Assembly: GCA_955652265.1 (NCBI GenBank)
Contig: CATPBD010000199.1
Location: 1-12,512, forward strand
Source: an uncultured Gemmatimonadaceae bacterium
GTDB taxonomy: Bacteria; Gemmatimonadota; Gemmatimonadetes; Gemmatimonadales; Gemmatimonadaceae
Direction of reading: 5' to 3'
Length of the DNA: 12,512 bases
The notes under the pieces were generated by a model. That model had not been told where the DNA came from and ran no database searches. It saw only the letters and a program-made list of their open reading frames with translations. Both the position numbers and the translations under genes were made by a program. Shown here one piece after another: positions 1 through 9,517 of the stretch. Position 1 is the stretch's first letter, and every line of letters begins with the position of its first letter.

Positions 1-916
1 CGTTCCGGGCAGCCGCGTCCAGAGCCCGGTCGATTGCCGCGTCTAACTTATCACCCGCGAGGAGTCGCGAGAAATAGGTTGCGCCCCAGACGTCGCCGCA
101 CCCGATCGGATCTCCCGGACCTGCATGTCGTGGAAGTTTCGCCGGCACTAGGGCGGTGCGAATCGCGCCCGGTATGGCGCCTAGAACGGGACGTCGCACA
201 TCGGACAATCGCTCGAACCCCGGCGCAGCAAAATAGATGAGACCGCGGCTACCAAGTGTAATGGTTATCGAGGAAACGCCCTCGGCGAAGGCGATGGCAG
301 CCAAGGCCATCGGGTCGCTAGCCATCATGCTCATCTCGTCCTCGTTCACCTGAATGAAATCAAAGCACCTGCACCAGCTTGCCGGATTCGGCAGAGGCTG
401 GAGCGTTCGCATTCCGTCGGGTTGCACGGCGAGAAGCAGTGAGTGCAGGTCGCAGTAGATCGGACCGCGGAAATGCTGACGGATCAGCTGCGCGGTCTCG
501 AGATCGAGCTCGAAGCCACTGATGAGATTGACGTAGAGTGCATCGAGATCGGCCAGAAGAGGCTTGAGGCCGAGCCAGCTCCAACCAGGAACTCCACCGC
601 TGAGGCGCTCACACCGGCGCTCGTCGCTGAGATAATGCAGTGCGACACGATTGTTCGGATGTGGGACCTCGATCGGGGCCGCGCCTGGAGCGGCTCGCTC
701 GAGACCGGCGACAAAGTGACGCGCGGACTGAGCGAGGTCGCTCCCGACCTTGAGAATCGGCGCGAACTCCCAGTCCGGCGCGAGCGCGGCGTCGAGCGCG
801 CCCAGCGCGTACGTGATGCCACCCCATTCCTCCACCGGCGCGTCACGAGGGTCGCGACCGTGAATCACATCCCAGACGAAGCTTCCTATTACGCCAACTC
901 TTCGCTTGCGCGTCAC
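1..916 (-). CDS. PfkB/ribokinase-family sugar kinase (3' end beyond window)
   Basis: This frame is open from a GTG at 916 to the window edge (305 codons), so the C-terminus is missing. The family uses ATP to phosphorylate a sugar or nucleoside in the cytoplasm. The N-terminus (VGVIGSFVWDVIHG, residues 7-20) fits the first Rossmann-type strand. A GG pair at 32-33 (WGGITYALGAL) stands where PfkB proteins carry their first signature, and NEDEM follows in the middle. The second signature is GDPIGCGDVWGA (268-279), with the expected catalytic base at D275. The usual Asn after the GG pair is absent (Tyr36 lies nearby), and GAGD is replaced by GCGD, so substrate cannot be predicted. A GAGG lies 4 nt before the GTG, and a stop lies in frame upstream. 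It follows the ROK kinase gene by 23 nt on the same strand and is probably co-transcribed. The family call is firm; the specificity is unknown. Confidence 0.85.
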   Translation of the reverse strand, partial: MTRKRRVGVIGSFVWDVIHGRDPRDAPVEEWGGITYALGALDAALAPDWEFAPILKVGSDLAQSARHFVAGLERAAPGAAPIEVPHPNNRVALHYLSDERRCERLSGGVPGWSWLGLKPLLADLDALYVNLISGFELDLETAQLIRQHFRGPIYCDLHSLLLAVQPDGMRTLQPLPNPASWCRCFDFIQVNEDEMSMMASDPMALAAIAFAEGVSSITITLGSRGLIYFAAPGFERLSDVRRPVLGAIPGAIRTALVPAKLPRHAGPGDPIGCGDVWGATYFSRLLAGDKLDAAIDRALDAAARN

Positions 917-939
917 GGGGCCTCGACCTGCGTCATCGT

Positions 940-1938
940 CTAGAGATCACCCAATGTTTGCATCTTGAACGTGGCGATAGCTCCGACGACGCCGGCGGAG
1001 AGGGGAAGCGCTCCCGGCACGATCCGACAGGCCTGCACCGCCGGCTTGAACGCGCGACGTTTGACTTCCGCGCGAAGGGGCTGGAACAACGCATCGCCGG
1101 CCTGAGTGACTCCGCCGGCGAGGACGACGACGTCGGGATTGAAGATGTTCAGAAGATTCGAGACACCAGCTCCGAGGAAGCGCGCCGTTTCACGGACGAC
1201 TTCCCTCGCGACGGCGTCGCCCCGCTTCGACGCCTCGTACACGGTCTGCGCCGTGATTTTTTTGGGATCGCCGCCAACCATGCCGACGAGAATCGACTCG
1301 CCTTCGTCTCCGCGCAGCGCCTCCCGCGCACGCTCGGCGATCGCTGGACCGGACGCATAAGCCTCGAGACATCCGTAATTGCCACATTTGCACCGTCTGC
1401 CCGTGGAATCGATCGTCGTGTGGCCGATCTCACCGGCCACATCGGAAGCTCCATGATAGAGCTTGCCCTCGAGGATGAGCCCTCCGCCGATTCCGGTTCC
1501 CAGCGTCATCCCCACTACGTTGCGGCCACCGACAGCCGCGCCACGCCAGAACTCTCCGAGTGTGGCGCAGTTGGCATCGTTGTCCAGCGTGGCATCGAGG
1601 TGAACTCGCTTCGAGACCTCGTCGCGGAGCGGAAAGTTTTTCCAGCCAAGATTTGGGGTCACTATCACGATTCCATTCGCGCGATCCAGCGGGCCGGGCG
1701 CGCCGATCCCGACTCCCAGGAAATCCGAACGCTTCGCACCTGCCTCTTCCATGGTTTCAACGATCACCTGCTCGATCATCTCCGCGATCCGCTCGACTAC
1801 CGCGCCGGCGCCGCCATCCGCCATTGTTGGCCGCGTCTGCATTGCGATTTCACGGCTGCCATCAAGCGGCATGGCGCCGGCAACGATGTTAGTGCCGCCC
1901 AGGTCCACTCCGATGATGTAACGCTCCTTGACGCTCAT
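940..1938 (-). CDS. ROK-family sugar kinase, probable glucokinase
   Basis: The 332-residue product has the usual ROK kinase length and probably phosphorylates glucose or a related hexose with ATP in the cytoplasm. Visible motifs are the phosphate-binding loop DLGGTN (12-17), GAPGPLD, the catalytic segment DNDAN (119-123, Asp121 the likely base), GTGIGGG, GEIGH (169-173) and the zinc motif CKCGNYGCLE (183-192), whose three cysteines plus His173 form the structural zinc site. There is no N-terminal helix-turn-helix, so it is an enzyme and not a ROK repressor. The ATG overlaps the stop of the upstream glycosyltransferase gene (ATGA), indicating translational coupling; no Shine-Dalgarno sequence is seen. 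Glucokinase is the default reading, but N-acetylmannosamine kinase, fructokinase or another hexose kinase cannot be excluded from the motifs alone. Confidence 0.93.
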   Translation of the reverse strand: MSVKERYIIGVDLGGTNIVAGAMPLDGSREIAMQTRPTMADGGAGAVVERIAEMIEQVIVETMEEAGAKRSDFLGVGIGAPGPLDRANGIVIVTPNLGWKNFPLRDEVSKRVHLDATLDNDANCATLGEFWRGAAVGGRNVVGMTLGTGIGGGLILEGKLYHGASDVAGEIGHTTIDSTGRRCKCGNYGCLEAYASGPAIAERAREALRGDEGESILVGMVGGDPKKITAQTVYEASKRGDAVAREVVRETARFLGAGVSNLLNIFNPDVVVLAGGVTQAGDALFQPLRAEVKRRAFKPAVQACRIVPGALPLSAGVVGAIATFKMQTLGDL

Positions 1939-2963
1939 ACGGGCACCGGTGGGTTGATGACTTCAGTGAGCAAGCTCGCGATGTATTCCGGACTGAGCTC
2001 GCGCATGCACCGCCAGTGCGTGAGCGGGCATCGTTGTGGGCCATGGCGATCACACGGGCGACACGGAAGCCCATCGAGGCCGGCTGTCGCGTGACGCTCA
2101 GCGAGCGGTCCGAACCCAAATTCAGGAACAGTGGGTCCGAAGATCGTGAGGGTGGGTGTCCCCATCGCCGACGCTAGATGCTGTGGCGCCGAGTCGTTCG
2201 TCACTATCGCCTGGGCGCGACCAATCAGCTCGGCGGACGCAAGAAGGGGAAGCACACCAACTGCGTTGATCACGCAACCAGCCGGAAGTGCGGCAGTGAT
2301 CTCTTCGGCAATTGCACCGTCCGCCTTCGACCCGATGATCGCGATTCGGAAGTCGTCGCCAAGCTTTCTCGCAAGCTCGATGTAATAGGGCCAACGCTTC
2401 GTCCCCCACGCGCTTCCGGGGGCAAGCGCTACAAACGGCTCGTCGAGGCTGCCACCTCGTCTGAGCATCCGGTCGACGACGAGACGCTCCTCGTCGGACG
2501 GGTAGAGGCGCGGTCTGATCTGCTCTGGTATGGGTGGATCCGCGCACTCGGACATCGACAGCGACCACAATCGCTCAGCATGGTGGCGACCGGGTCGATA
2601 AGCAATCTGCGTCGTGTATGTCACACGACCCGTAGAGCTGGCGAAGCCGATGCGTTCTTTGGCGCCTGTGAGCATGGCTAGCAAGCCGCTGCGAAATGAC
2701 CCCTGCGCCAGGTACGCGGCGTCATACGGCCGACGGCTGCGCAGCTGCCGAACAGTCTGCCACAGGCTGAGGGTCGCGCCGTAGGTCCCGCGCTTGTCGT
2801 AGCGGATGACGTTGCGAATGTCGGGATTGTTCGCGAGGACCGCGGCTCCTTCCGGAGTCACCAGTACATCGACCGGCCCGCGCTTCGCAAGCTCCGCAAT
2901 GAGCGGCGTCGTGAGTATGACGTCGCCAAGAAAGCTCGTCTGGATAACGAGCGATCCGCTCAC
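1935..2963 (-). CDS. Glycosyltransferase family 9, LPS heptosyltransferase-like (WaaF type)
   Basis: The 342-residue product matches the ADP-heptose:LPS heptosyltransferase family, which adds heptose to the lipopolysaccharide inner core at the cytoplasmic face of the inner membrane. It begins LVIQTSFLGDVILTTPL, the typical N-terminal strand with a Gly-Asp pair. It continues with PGSAWGTKRWP (about 179-190) and the nucleotide-sugar-binding TNDSAPQHLASAMGTPT (255-271), followed by FGPT. A cluster of four cysteines (about 299-320, CRPC...C...C) near the C-terminus resembles that of many WaaF-like proteins. The GTG start directly abuts the lepA stop (TGAGTG), so translation is probably coupled. 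The family call is strong. That the donor is ADP-heptose is inferred from similarity; another nucleotide sugar is possible. Confidence 0.9.
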   Translation of the reverse strand: MSGSLVIQTSFLGDVILTTPLIAELAKRGPVDVLVTPEGAAVLANNPDIRNVIRYDKRGTYGATLSLWQTVRQLRSRRPYDAAYLAQGSFRSGLLAMLTGAKERIGFASSTGRVTYTTQIAYRPGRHHAERLWSLSMSECADPPIPEQIRPRLYPSDEERLVVDRMLRRGGSLDEPFVALAPGSAWGTKRWPYYIELARKLGDDFRIAIIGSKADGAIAEEITAALPAGCVINAVGVLPLLASAELIGRAQAIVTNDSAPQHLASAMGTPTLTIFGPTVPEFGFGPLAERHATAGLDGLPCRPCDRHGPQRCPLTHWRCMRELSPEYIASLLTEVINPPVPV

Positions 2964-4802
<1,839 letters not shown>

Positions 4803-4804
4803 GA

Positions 4805-4810
4805 AATATA
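4805..4810 (-). promoter_or_regulatory. Possible -10 element of the lepA operon promoter
   Basis: On the minus strand the hexamer TATATT lies in the 99-nt gap between the upstream terminator and lepA, in an otherwise GC-rich region. Since the terminator should stop read-through, lepA needs its own promoter here. I see no good -35 hexamer at 16-18 nt spacing. If the element is used, transcription would begin within a few bases of the GTG at 4802, which would point to the TTG at 4760 as the true lepA start. Confidence 0.3.
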
Positions 4811-4841
4811 ACCGTCAGACGTAGGTTTCCTTCGGCGGATG

Positions 4842-4877
4842 AAAACAAAAAAGGGCTGCTTTCGCAGCCCTTTTTTT
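4842..4877 (-). terminator. Strong Rho-independent terminator after the secreted-protein gene
   Basis: A perfect 7-bp GC-rich stem (GGGCTGC / GCAGCCC, 4853-4859 and 4864-4870) encloses a 4-nt loop. It is flanked by six A on the left and seven T on the right, so the helix can extend with A-U pairs. Read on the minus strand it starts 25 nt after the TAA stop of the secreted-protein gene and ends in a T tract (TTTTTTGTTTT). It therefore separates that gene from lepA. The symmetrical A and T tracts would also allow termination on the plus strand, but no plus-strand gene ends here. Confidence 0.93.
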
Positions 4878-4901
4878 ATGCGGCTCGCACTCGTCGCGAC
4901 G

Positions 4902-6083
4902 TTAGTGTCTACGCGAGGGAGGCGGAGCCGCCGTGCGTGTAACTGGTCTCGAGTATTGGCGGGGCGGAAAGACACCCGTAACTGTCGTCTCGGGCCGCCT
5001 CGGAGCTGGGCGCTCGAGGGGGATGCCAGTCGTCCCGGGAAGTCCGTCACCGCGGGGGTCGATGCGCCGATCGATCGGTACCTGGCGCCGTTCTCTCCCC
5101 AGCTCGTTCCGCTCGTTGAGTGTCGCCTCCCCGGACAGCTGCTGCTCTTCGATGGTCGTTATGGGAAAGGATCCGGGAGCGGCCGACTCGGTCGCATTGC
5201 CGTCACGGGGTGTTGAGTTCCTGGAACGCCTTCCCCTGGTGGTTGTCTCGGCGGGATCGCGCCGCTCCACCGTCGGGGAGCGGAAGAGAACGGCCGCCGA
5301 GCGCGACGGGCCGTAGGCGACGATCGGCATACCGCATACATCGTAGCCGACAACGCTCACGCTGGTGCCGGCCTGTTTCATCCGACCGACCCGGTCGAGC
5401 ATGTCTCTGCGCCTGAGCGCGATCGCCGATGGGTTACCCCGGTAGTAGACGTCGCACGAGTAAAGCCCATCCGATGCATAGTAATTCTGGCGGCCCCCAG
5501 CGAACCGCATGTAGTCGCGTCCGATGGGCTCTCCTTTCGCGCCCAGGTACGATGCGAGTGCCTGCGCGGCAGACGCGGGGCTGCGGCGTTCGATGAGACC
5601 CCGTATAGCGAGAATATCCCAGTCCCCACCGCTTTCCACGCGCTCGAGGTTGAACGGAGCGCGCGAAGCGAGCGCAATCACGGTCCCGCGGGTGTCGACC
5701 TCGTAGCGCCCGTAGCCCTGAGAATAGGCGTATTGTCTGGCGGCGCCGAGGCTCCCCCCGTCCGGTTGCATGTATCCAGCGAAGAAATTCGGCAGGCGTA
5801 GCTGCTGCTGGCGGCGAATCCGGACCGATATCCCGGGATAATCCGGGTGCAGAACCTGGATCTGGCCATCGAGATCCATCGAGACGGCGAAGACGTAAGC
5901 GTCCTCCGATACCTGGATGGCTGGCGTAACGTAGTTCGACTCCACGCCGGGACCGTTCTGCGAATAGATGTGGACGATTGGTGCTCCCACTCTCGCCCCG
6001 TACTGTGCCGCCGAAGGAGACGCCAACACCGCAAAAAGAAATGCCGCGGTACCTCCTATTGATGCCGATCTCACGGTTCGCAT
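4902..6083 (-). CDS. Secreted protein of unknown function with DUF4384-like segment and Arg/Pro-rich tail
   Basis: The 393-residue product is not one I recognise as a named protein. A Sec signal peptide is clear: basic start MRTVR, a hydrophobic core, and a likely cleavage after SAA at residue 26. Residues 55-95 (AIQVSEDAYVFAVSMDLDGQ, then VLHPDYPG) resemble the beta-rich pattern of DUF4384-type envelope proteins, in which a 'voice' of the form YVFxxDxDGxxxxLxP recurs; this is a resemblance by eye. The middle contains two cysteines (YSCDVYY and YDVCGMP) that could pair in the periplasm. From about residue 268 to the end the chain is rich in Arg, Pro, Thr and Glu and looks disordered. The ATG at 6083 has an excellent Shine-Dalgarno sequence (AAGGAGG, 6-nt spacer) and gives a clean signal peptide; an upstream in-frame TTG at 6137 is rejected. 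It is monocistronic and divergent from mfd. Confidence 0.85.
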   Translation of the reverse strand: MRTVRSASIGGTAAFLFAVLASPSAAQYGARVGAPIVHIYSQNGPGVESNYVTPAIQVSEDAYVFAVSMDLDGQIQVLHPDYPGISVRIRRQQQLRLPNFFAGYMQPDGGSLGAARQYAYSQGYGRYEVDTRGTVIALASRAPFNLERVESGGDWDILAIRGLIERRSPASAAQALASYLGAKGEPIGRDYMRFAGGRQNYYASDGLYSCDVYYRGNPSAIALRRRDMLDRVGRMKQAGTSVSVVGYDVCGMPIVAYGPSRSAAVLFRSPTVERRDPAETTTRGRRSRNSTPRDGNATESAAPGSFPITTIEEQQLSGEATLNERNELGRERRQVPIDRRIDPRGDGLPGTTGIPLERPAPRRPETTVTGVFPPRQYSRPVTRTAAPPPSRRH

Positions 6084-6089
6084 GCCGAG

Positions 6090-6096
6090 CCTCCTT
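6090..6096 (-). promoter_or_regulatory. Strong Shine-Dalgarno site that fixes the secreted-protein start
   Basis: AAGGAGG on the minus strand sits 6 nt before the ATG at 6083. It is the best ribosome binding site in the window and decides between this ATG and the upstream TTG at 6137. Confidence 0.85.
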
Positions 6097-6099
6097 CGT

Positions 6100-6109
6100 T
6101 TGTATACAA
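6100..6109. promoter_or_regulatory. Palindrome TTGTATACAA in the divergent intergenic region; candidate promoter core or operator
   Basis: The only AT-rich patch of the 126-nt region between the divergent secreted-protein gene and mfd contains this perfect 10-bp palindrome. On the plus strand it offers TACAAT (6105-6110), five of six matches to a -10 box, for mfd. On the minus strand it offers TATACA for the secreted-protein gene, about 4 nt before its Shine-Dalgarno site, which is very close. No convincing -35 hexamer accompanies either. It could be a shared promoter core or a repressor site. The rest of the region is GC-rich and shows nothing else I can name. Confidence 0.35.
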
Positions 6110-6209
6110 TTTGTGCAGACGTACTGGCGGGAGTCAATCCCCAAGCGGGGCAAACCGCCGAGCCGCTGGAGCGCCTACCTGAAGGTGTGGGAGCGATTTA
6201 CCTTGCGCC

Positions 6210-9200
6210 ATGCCGCTCCCGCAACTGCTCTCCATTGTCGAATCGCTTGGAGAGTTCAGAGAGCTTCTGGGCAACCTGCCCTCGCCCGCAAATCGACACG
6301 AGATCGGCGGATTGCACGGGTCCAGTGACGCCGTCGTGATCGCGTGCCTATCTGAATACGTTTCACAGAGGTTTTTTGTTGTCGTAAACGACGACGTTGC
6401 CGGCGCCGAGCGGTGGCTGGCGGACCTCACGACGCTCGTCGAGCCCGACGCGGTTGCTTTCTACCCGCCGCGGGAAAGCTTCGGCGAGGCTGAAGCGCAC
6501 GCTGAAATCGCGGGCGAGAGAGTCGAGACTCTGGAGCGAATAGGTCGGGGTGACCTCCGGATTCTGATCACCACCAGCCGCGCTCTTCTCGAGCGCACCC
6601 AGCTGCCACGCGCCCTCGCTTCGGCCAGGGTCGAGCTGCGAAAGGGGGACACTCGTCGACCCGAAGATCTGGCTTCCCACCTCGAGAAGATAGGCTTCGA
6701 GCGCGTGCCCATGGTGGAGGATGTTGCCCAGTTCAGCGTGCGCGGAGGAATCTTCGATATCTACAGCTTCGGAATGGCGGAACCGGTCCGACTCGAGTTC
6801 TGGGGTGACGACATCTCGGAGCTGCGCCACTTCGACCTGCTGACCCAGCGCTCGACTCGCGACGCGGAGCTTGCGTTGGTGCTCCCCGTCGATGGTCAGA
6901 TCGACGTGGGAGACGGCGAGCCGGAGCGGACTTCCATTCGCGCCATTTTTCCGCCCGACACGTTACTCGTAATCCCGAGCGGCACCCACCTGAGCCCCGA
7001 GTTGGAGAGAACATGGACCGAAGCCCAGCACCACATCGATCTGGCGCGGCGAAGAGGGGAGGACACGCCGAGCAGAGATGAGCTGTTTGAATCCCCGGAA
7101 ACCACGTTGACCGCCGTGAACATGTTCGGCGCGATCGGGCTCTCGGGGGAGAACGCACAGCTCGTTTTTCCATTTCGGGAGCCGGAAGAGATCCAACGCG
7201 ACATGAAGCGATTGAAGCAGGTCGTGGCCGACGGAATTCCGACGATCATCCTCTGCGACAATGCCGGTCAGGCCGAGCGCCTCGACGAGCTCCTGAACGA
7301 CGACCGAGTCTCGCCGGCAAGCCTCGCCATCGGAGTACTCGATGGCGGCTTCGTCGTTCCGCCGAGGGGCGAGGGTTTCGCGGGGTACCGCGTACTCACC
7401 GACCACGAAATCTTCCGTCGGGAGCGACGGTTTCGTCGATCCCGACGTTACGTCACGGGTACCGCCCTAGAAAGTCTGACCGCGCTCAAGCCCGGCGACT
7501 ACGTCGTGCATCTCGAGCACGGGGTAGGGATCTACCGCGGCATGGAGAAGCTGTTCGTGCGCGAGAGCACAGTCGAAGTCGCCGTCATCGAATACGAGGG
7601 CGGGGACCGGCTCAACGTCCCTCTCTATCGCATCGATCAGATCGAGCGTTATCGGTCGGCGGCCGACGTGACCGGGGACGCGCCTCCGCCGAGACTTCAC
7701 GCACTCGGCGGAAAACGCTGGGCATCGCAGCGCGACAAGACGCGCGCCGCGATCCAGGAGATGACGGTCGAGCTGTTGGATCTTTACGCCCGACGCAAGG
7801 TGGCGACGAGGCCCCCGCATTTCCCCGACACGGTCTGGCAGCGCCAGCTCGAATCTTCGTTCCTTTTCGAGGACACGCCCGACCAGCGCACCGCGACAAC
7901 TGACGTGAAAAGCGATATGGAGCGTCCGCGGCCGATGGACCGGCTCCTCGTCGGGGATGTCGGTTACGGAAAGACCGAGATCGCGGTGCGTGCCGCCTTC
8001 AAGGCGGTCCAATCCGGCCGGCAAGTCGTCGTCCTGGTGCCGACGACGATTCTCGCCGATCAGCACGCCAGAACCTTCAGCGATCGGCTCGCCGATTTCC
8101 CATTGAACGTGAAGACGATGAGTCGGTTCCAGACGGCGAAGGAGCAGACGGCCGTGCTCGCGGACCTCAAAGCTGGAAAGATCGACATTGTCATCGGCAC
8201 TCACCGGCTCCTCAGCGCGGACGTGGCCTTCTCCCAGCTCGGATTGATCGTCGTCGACGAGGAGCACCGCTTCGGTGTCAAACACAAGGAGCGCCTGAAA
8301 CGACTTCGACTGGACACCGACGTACTGACTCTCACCGCGACGCCGATCCCGCGCACGCTGCATTTCTCGCTCGCCGGACTCCGCGACATGACTCTCATGC
8401 AGACGCCGCCGCGCGACCGTTCCCCCGTGCTCACCTACGTCGAACCATGGGACGACGGGCTCATCGACGAGGGAATCTCCCGCGAGCTCGACCGCGGAGG
8501 TCAGGTCTTTTTCGTTCACAACCGGATCGAGACAATCGACGGAATGGCCGAGCACATTCGCCGGGTCGTCCCGCGGGCGCGCATCGGTGTCGGGCACGGT
8601 CAGATGCGTGAGCGCGAGCTCGAGGAAGTCATGCGCACATTCGTAAACGGCGAGATAGACGTGTTGGTATCGACCATGATCGTCGAGTCCGGCCTCGACG
8701 TCCCCAACGCCAACACGATGTTTGTCAACCGGGCCGACACCTTTGGTCTGGCCCAGCTCTATCAGTTACGCGGCCGGGTTGGGCGCTCCCACCGACGCGC
8801 GAGCTGCTACCTGCTCGTTCCGGATTCGATCGACGAGGATGCGAACCGCCGCCTCACCATTCTCGAGCATCACACCCAACTCGGCTCCGGGTACCAGATC
8901 GCCCTCAAGGATCTCGAGTTGCGCGGCGCGGGAAACCTCCTTGGGCCGGAGCAGTCCGGATTCGTCCACGCCGTTGGATTCGACATGTACCTTCGCATGC
9001 TCGACGAGACCGTCAAGCGCGTACTGCGCGGAGACGATGCGCCGAGGCTTCAACCATCGGAGATCTCGCTCGATGTGCCCTCTTATCTGCCCGACGACTA
9101 CATCACTTCGCAGGACGCCAAACTCGACATCTACCGCAGACTGACGCACATGGGGGACATCGCCGAGATCGACGCCCTGCGAGAGGAAGTGCGAGATCGT

Positions 9201-9491
9201 TTTGGCGTGTTGCCAGAGCCTGCCCGCGCGTTCTTCGCCACCGCCATTCTGCGCGTTCTTGGGGGCGCATCGGACATCGAATCCGTGCTGGTGCGCGGAA
9301 ACGAAGCGCGCATTACATTTCGCGAGCACGCGGTGCCCCGAATGAAGGGGATCTCGGCGGCGTTCCACGAGGTACAGTTCCAGGCGGAAGTGCGACGCGC
9401 GCATCCGCTTTCCCTCAAGCTCACCCGTCTTGGAGGAGCTGAGATGCTCGATGGACTTGTCCGCGCCTTGACGACGCTGCGCCCCACCTGA
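6210..9491 (+). CDS. mfd: Transcription-repair coupling factor Mfd
   Basis: Mfd is a DNA translocase that pushes or removes RNA polymerase stalled at lesions and recruits UvrA for nucleotide excision repair. The N-terminal UvrB-like region is present (FYPPRESFGEAEAHAEI and the following segment, about 80-200). It is followed by the CarD-like RNA-polymerase-interacting domain (about 421-510, with KPGDYVVHLEHGVGIYRG). The helicase core has motif I GDVGYGKTE (Lys588), motif II DEEH (683-686), motif III TATP (709-712), the translocation motif region GHGQMRERELEEVM (about 795-810) and motif VI QLRGRVGR (852-859). The C-terminal TRCF domain covers about 955-1020 onward. At 1093 residues it is slightly shorter than the roughly 1150 of E. 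coli but complete. No good Shine-Dalgarno sequence precedes the ATG at 6210. It heads a likely operon with two peptidyl-prolyl isomerases and pdxA. Confidence 0.98.
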   Translation: MPLPQLLSIVESLGEFRELLGNLPSPANRHEIGGLHGSSDAVVIACLSEYVSQRFFVVVNDDVAGAERWLADLTTLVEPDAVAFYPPRESFGEAEAHAEIAGERVETLERIGRGDLRILITTSRALLERTQLPRALASARVELRKGDTRRPEDLASHLEKIGFERVPMVEDVAQFSVRGGIFDIYSFGMAEPVRLEFWGDDISELRHFDLLTQRSTRDAELALVLPVDGQIDVGDGEPERTSIRAIFPPDTLLVIPSGTHLSPELERTWTEAQHHIDLARRRGEDTPSRDELFESPETTLTAVNMFGAIGLSGENAQLVFPFREPEEIQRDMKRLKQVVADGIPTIILCDNAGQAERLDELLNDDRVSPASLAIGVLDGGFVVPPRGEGFAGYRVLTDHEIFRRERRFRRSRRYVTGTALESLTALKPGDYVVHLEHGVGIYRGMEKLFVRESTVEVAVIEYEGGDRLNVPLYRIDQIERYRSAADVTGDAPPPRLHALGGKRWASQRDKTRAAIQEMTVELLDLYARRKVATRPPHFPDTVWQRQLESSFLFEDTPDQRTATTDVKSDMERPRPMDRLLVGDVGYGKTEIAVRAAFKAVQSGRQVVVLVPTTILADQHARTFSDRLADFPLNVKTMSRFQTAKEQTAVLADLKAGKIDIVIGTHRLLSADVAFSQLGLIVVDEEHRFGVKHKERLKRLRLDTDVLTLTATPIPRTLHFSLAGLRDMTLMQTPPRDRSPVLTYVEPWDDGLIDEGISRELDRGGQVFFVHNRIETIDGMAEHIRRVVPRARIGVGHGQMRERELEEVMRTFVNGEIDVLVSTMIVESGLDVPNANTMFVNRADTFGLAQLYQLRGRVGRSHRRASCYLLVPDSIDEDANRRLTILEHHTQLGSGYQIALKDLELRGAGNLLGPEQSGFVHAVGFDMYLRMLDETVKRVLRGDDAPRLQPSEISLDVPSYLPDDYITSQDAKLDIYRRLTHMGDIAEIDALREEVRDRFGVLPEPARAFFATAILRVLGGASDIESVLVRGNEARITFREHAVPRMKGISAAFHEVQFQAEVRRAHPLSLKLTRLGGAEMLDGLVRALTTLRPT

Positions 9492-9517
9492 CGATAGTTA
9501 ACCCGCACTACGGAAAA

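Noticed and set aside
443..943. A 166-codon plus-strand frame and a 120-codon minus-strand frame at the left edge
   Set aside because: The minus-strand frame from GTG 916 encodes a coherent PfkB kinase with both signature regions and stays open to the window edge; the two other frames give arginine- and serine-rich text without motifs.
958..2094. A 378-codon open frame on the plus strand
   Set aside because: It lies antisense to the ROK kinase and glycosyltransferase genes, whose products have complete family motifs. Its own translation shows no recognisable domain, and long antisense frames are expected at this GC content.
6084..6137. An 18-residue N-terminal extension of the secreted protein from a TTG at 6137
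   Set aside because: It would push the signal peptide inward, and the ATG at 6083 has a near-ideal Shine-Dalgarno site. The bases TTGACT at 6132-6137 also look like a -35 box, but the spacing to TATACA is 25 nt, too long.
6139..6150. Small hairpin CCCC-AAGC-GGGG in the divergent intergenic region
   Set aside because: A 4-bp GC stem is expected by chance in this composition and has no T tract, so it is not a terminator.
7467..8597. A 376-codon open frame on the minus strand
   Set aside because: It is antisense to the helicase core of mfd, which is among the most conserved sequences in the window; no domain is seen in the antisense product.
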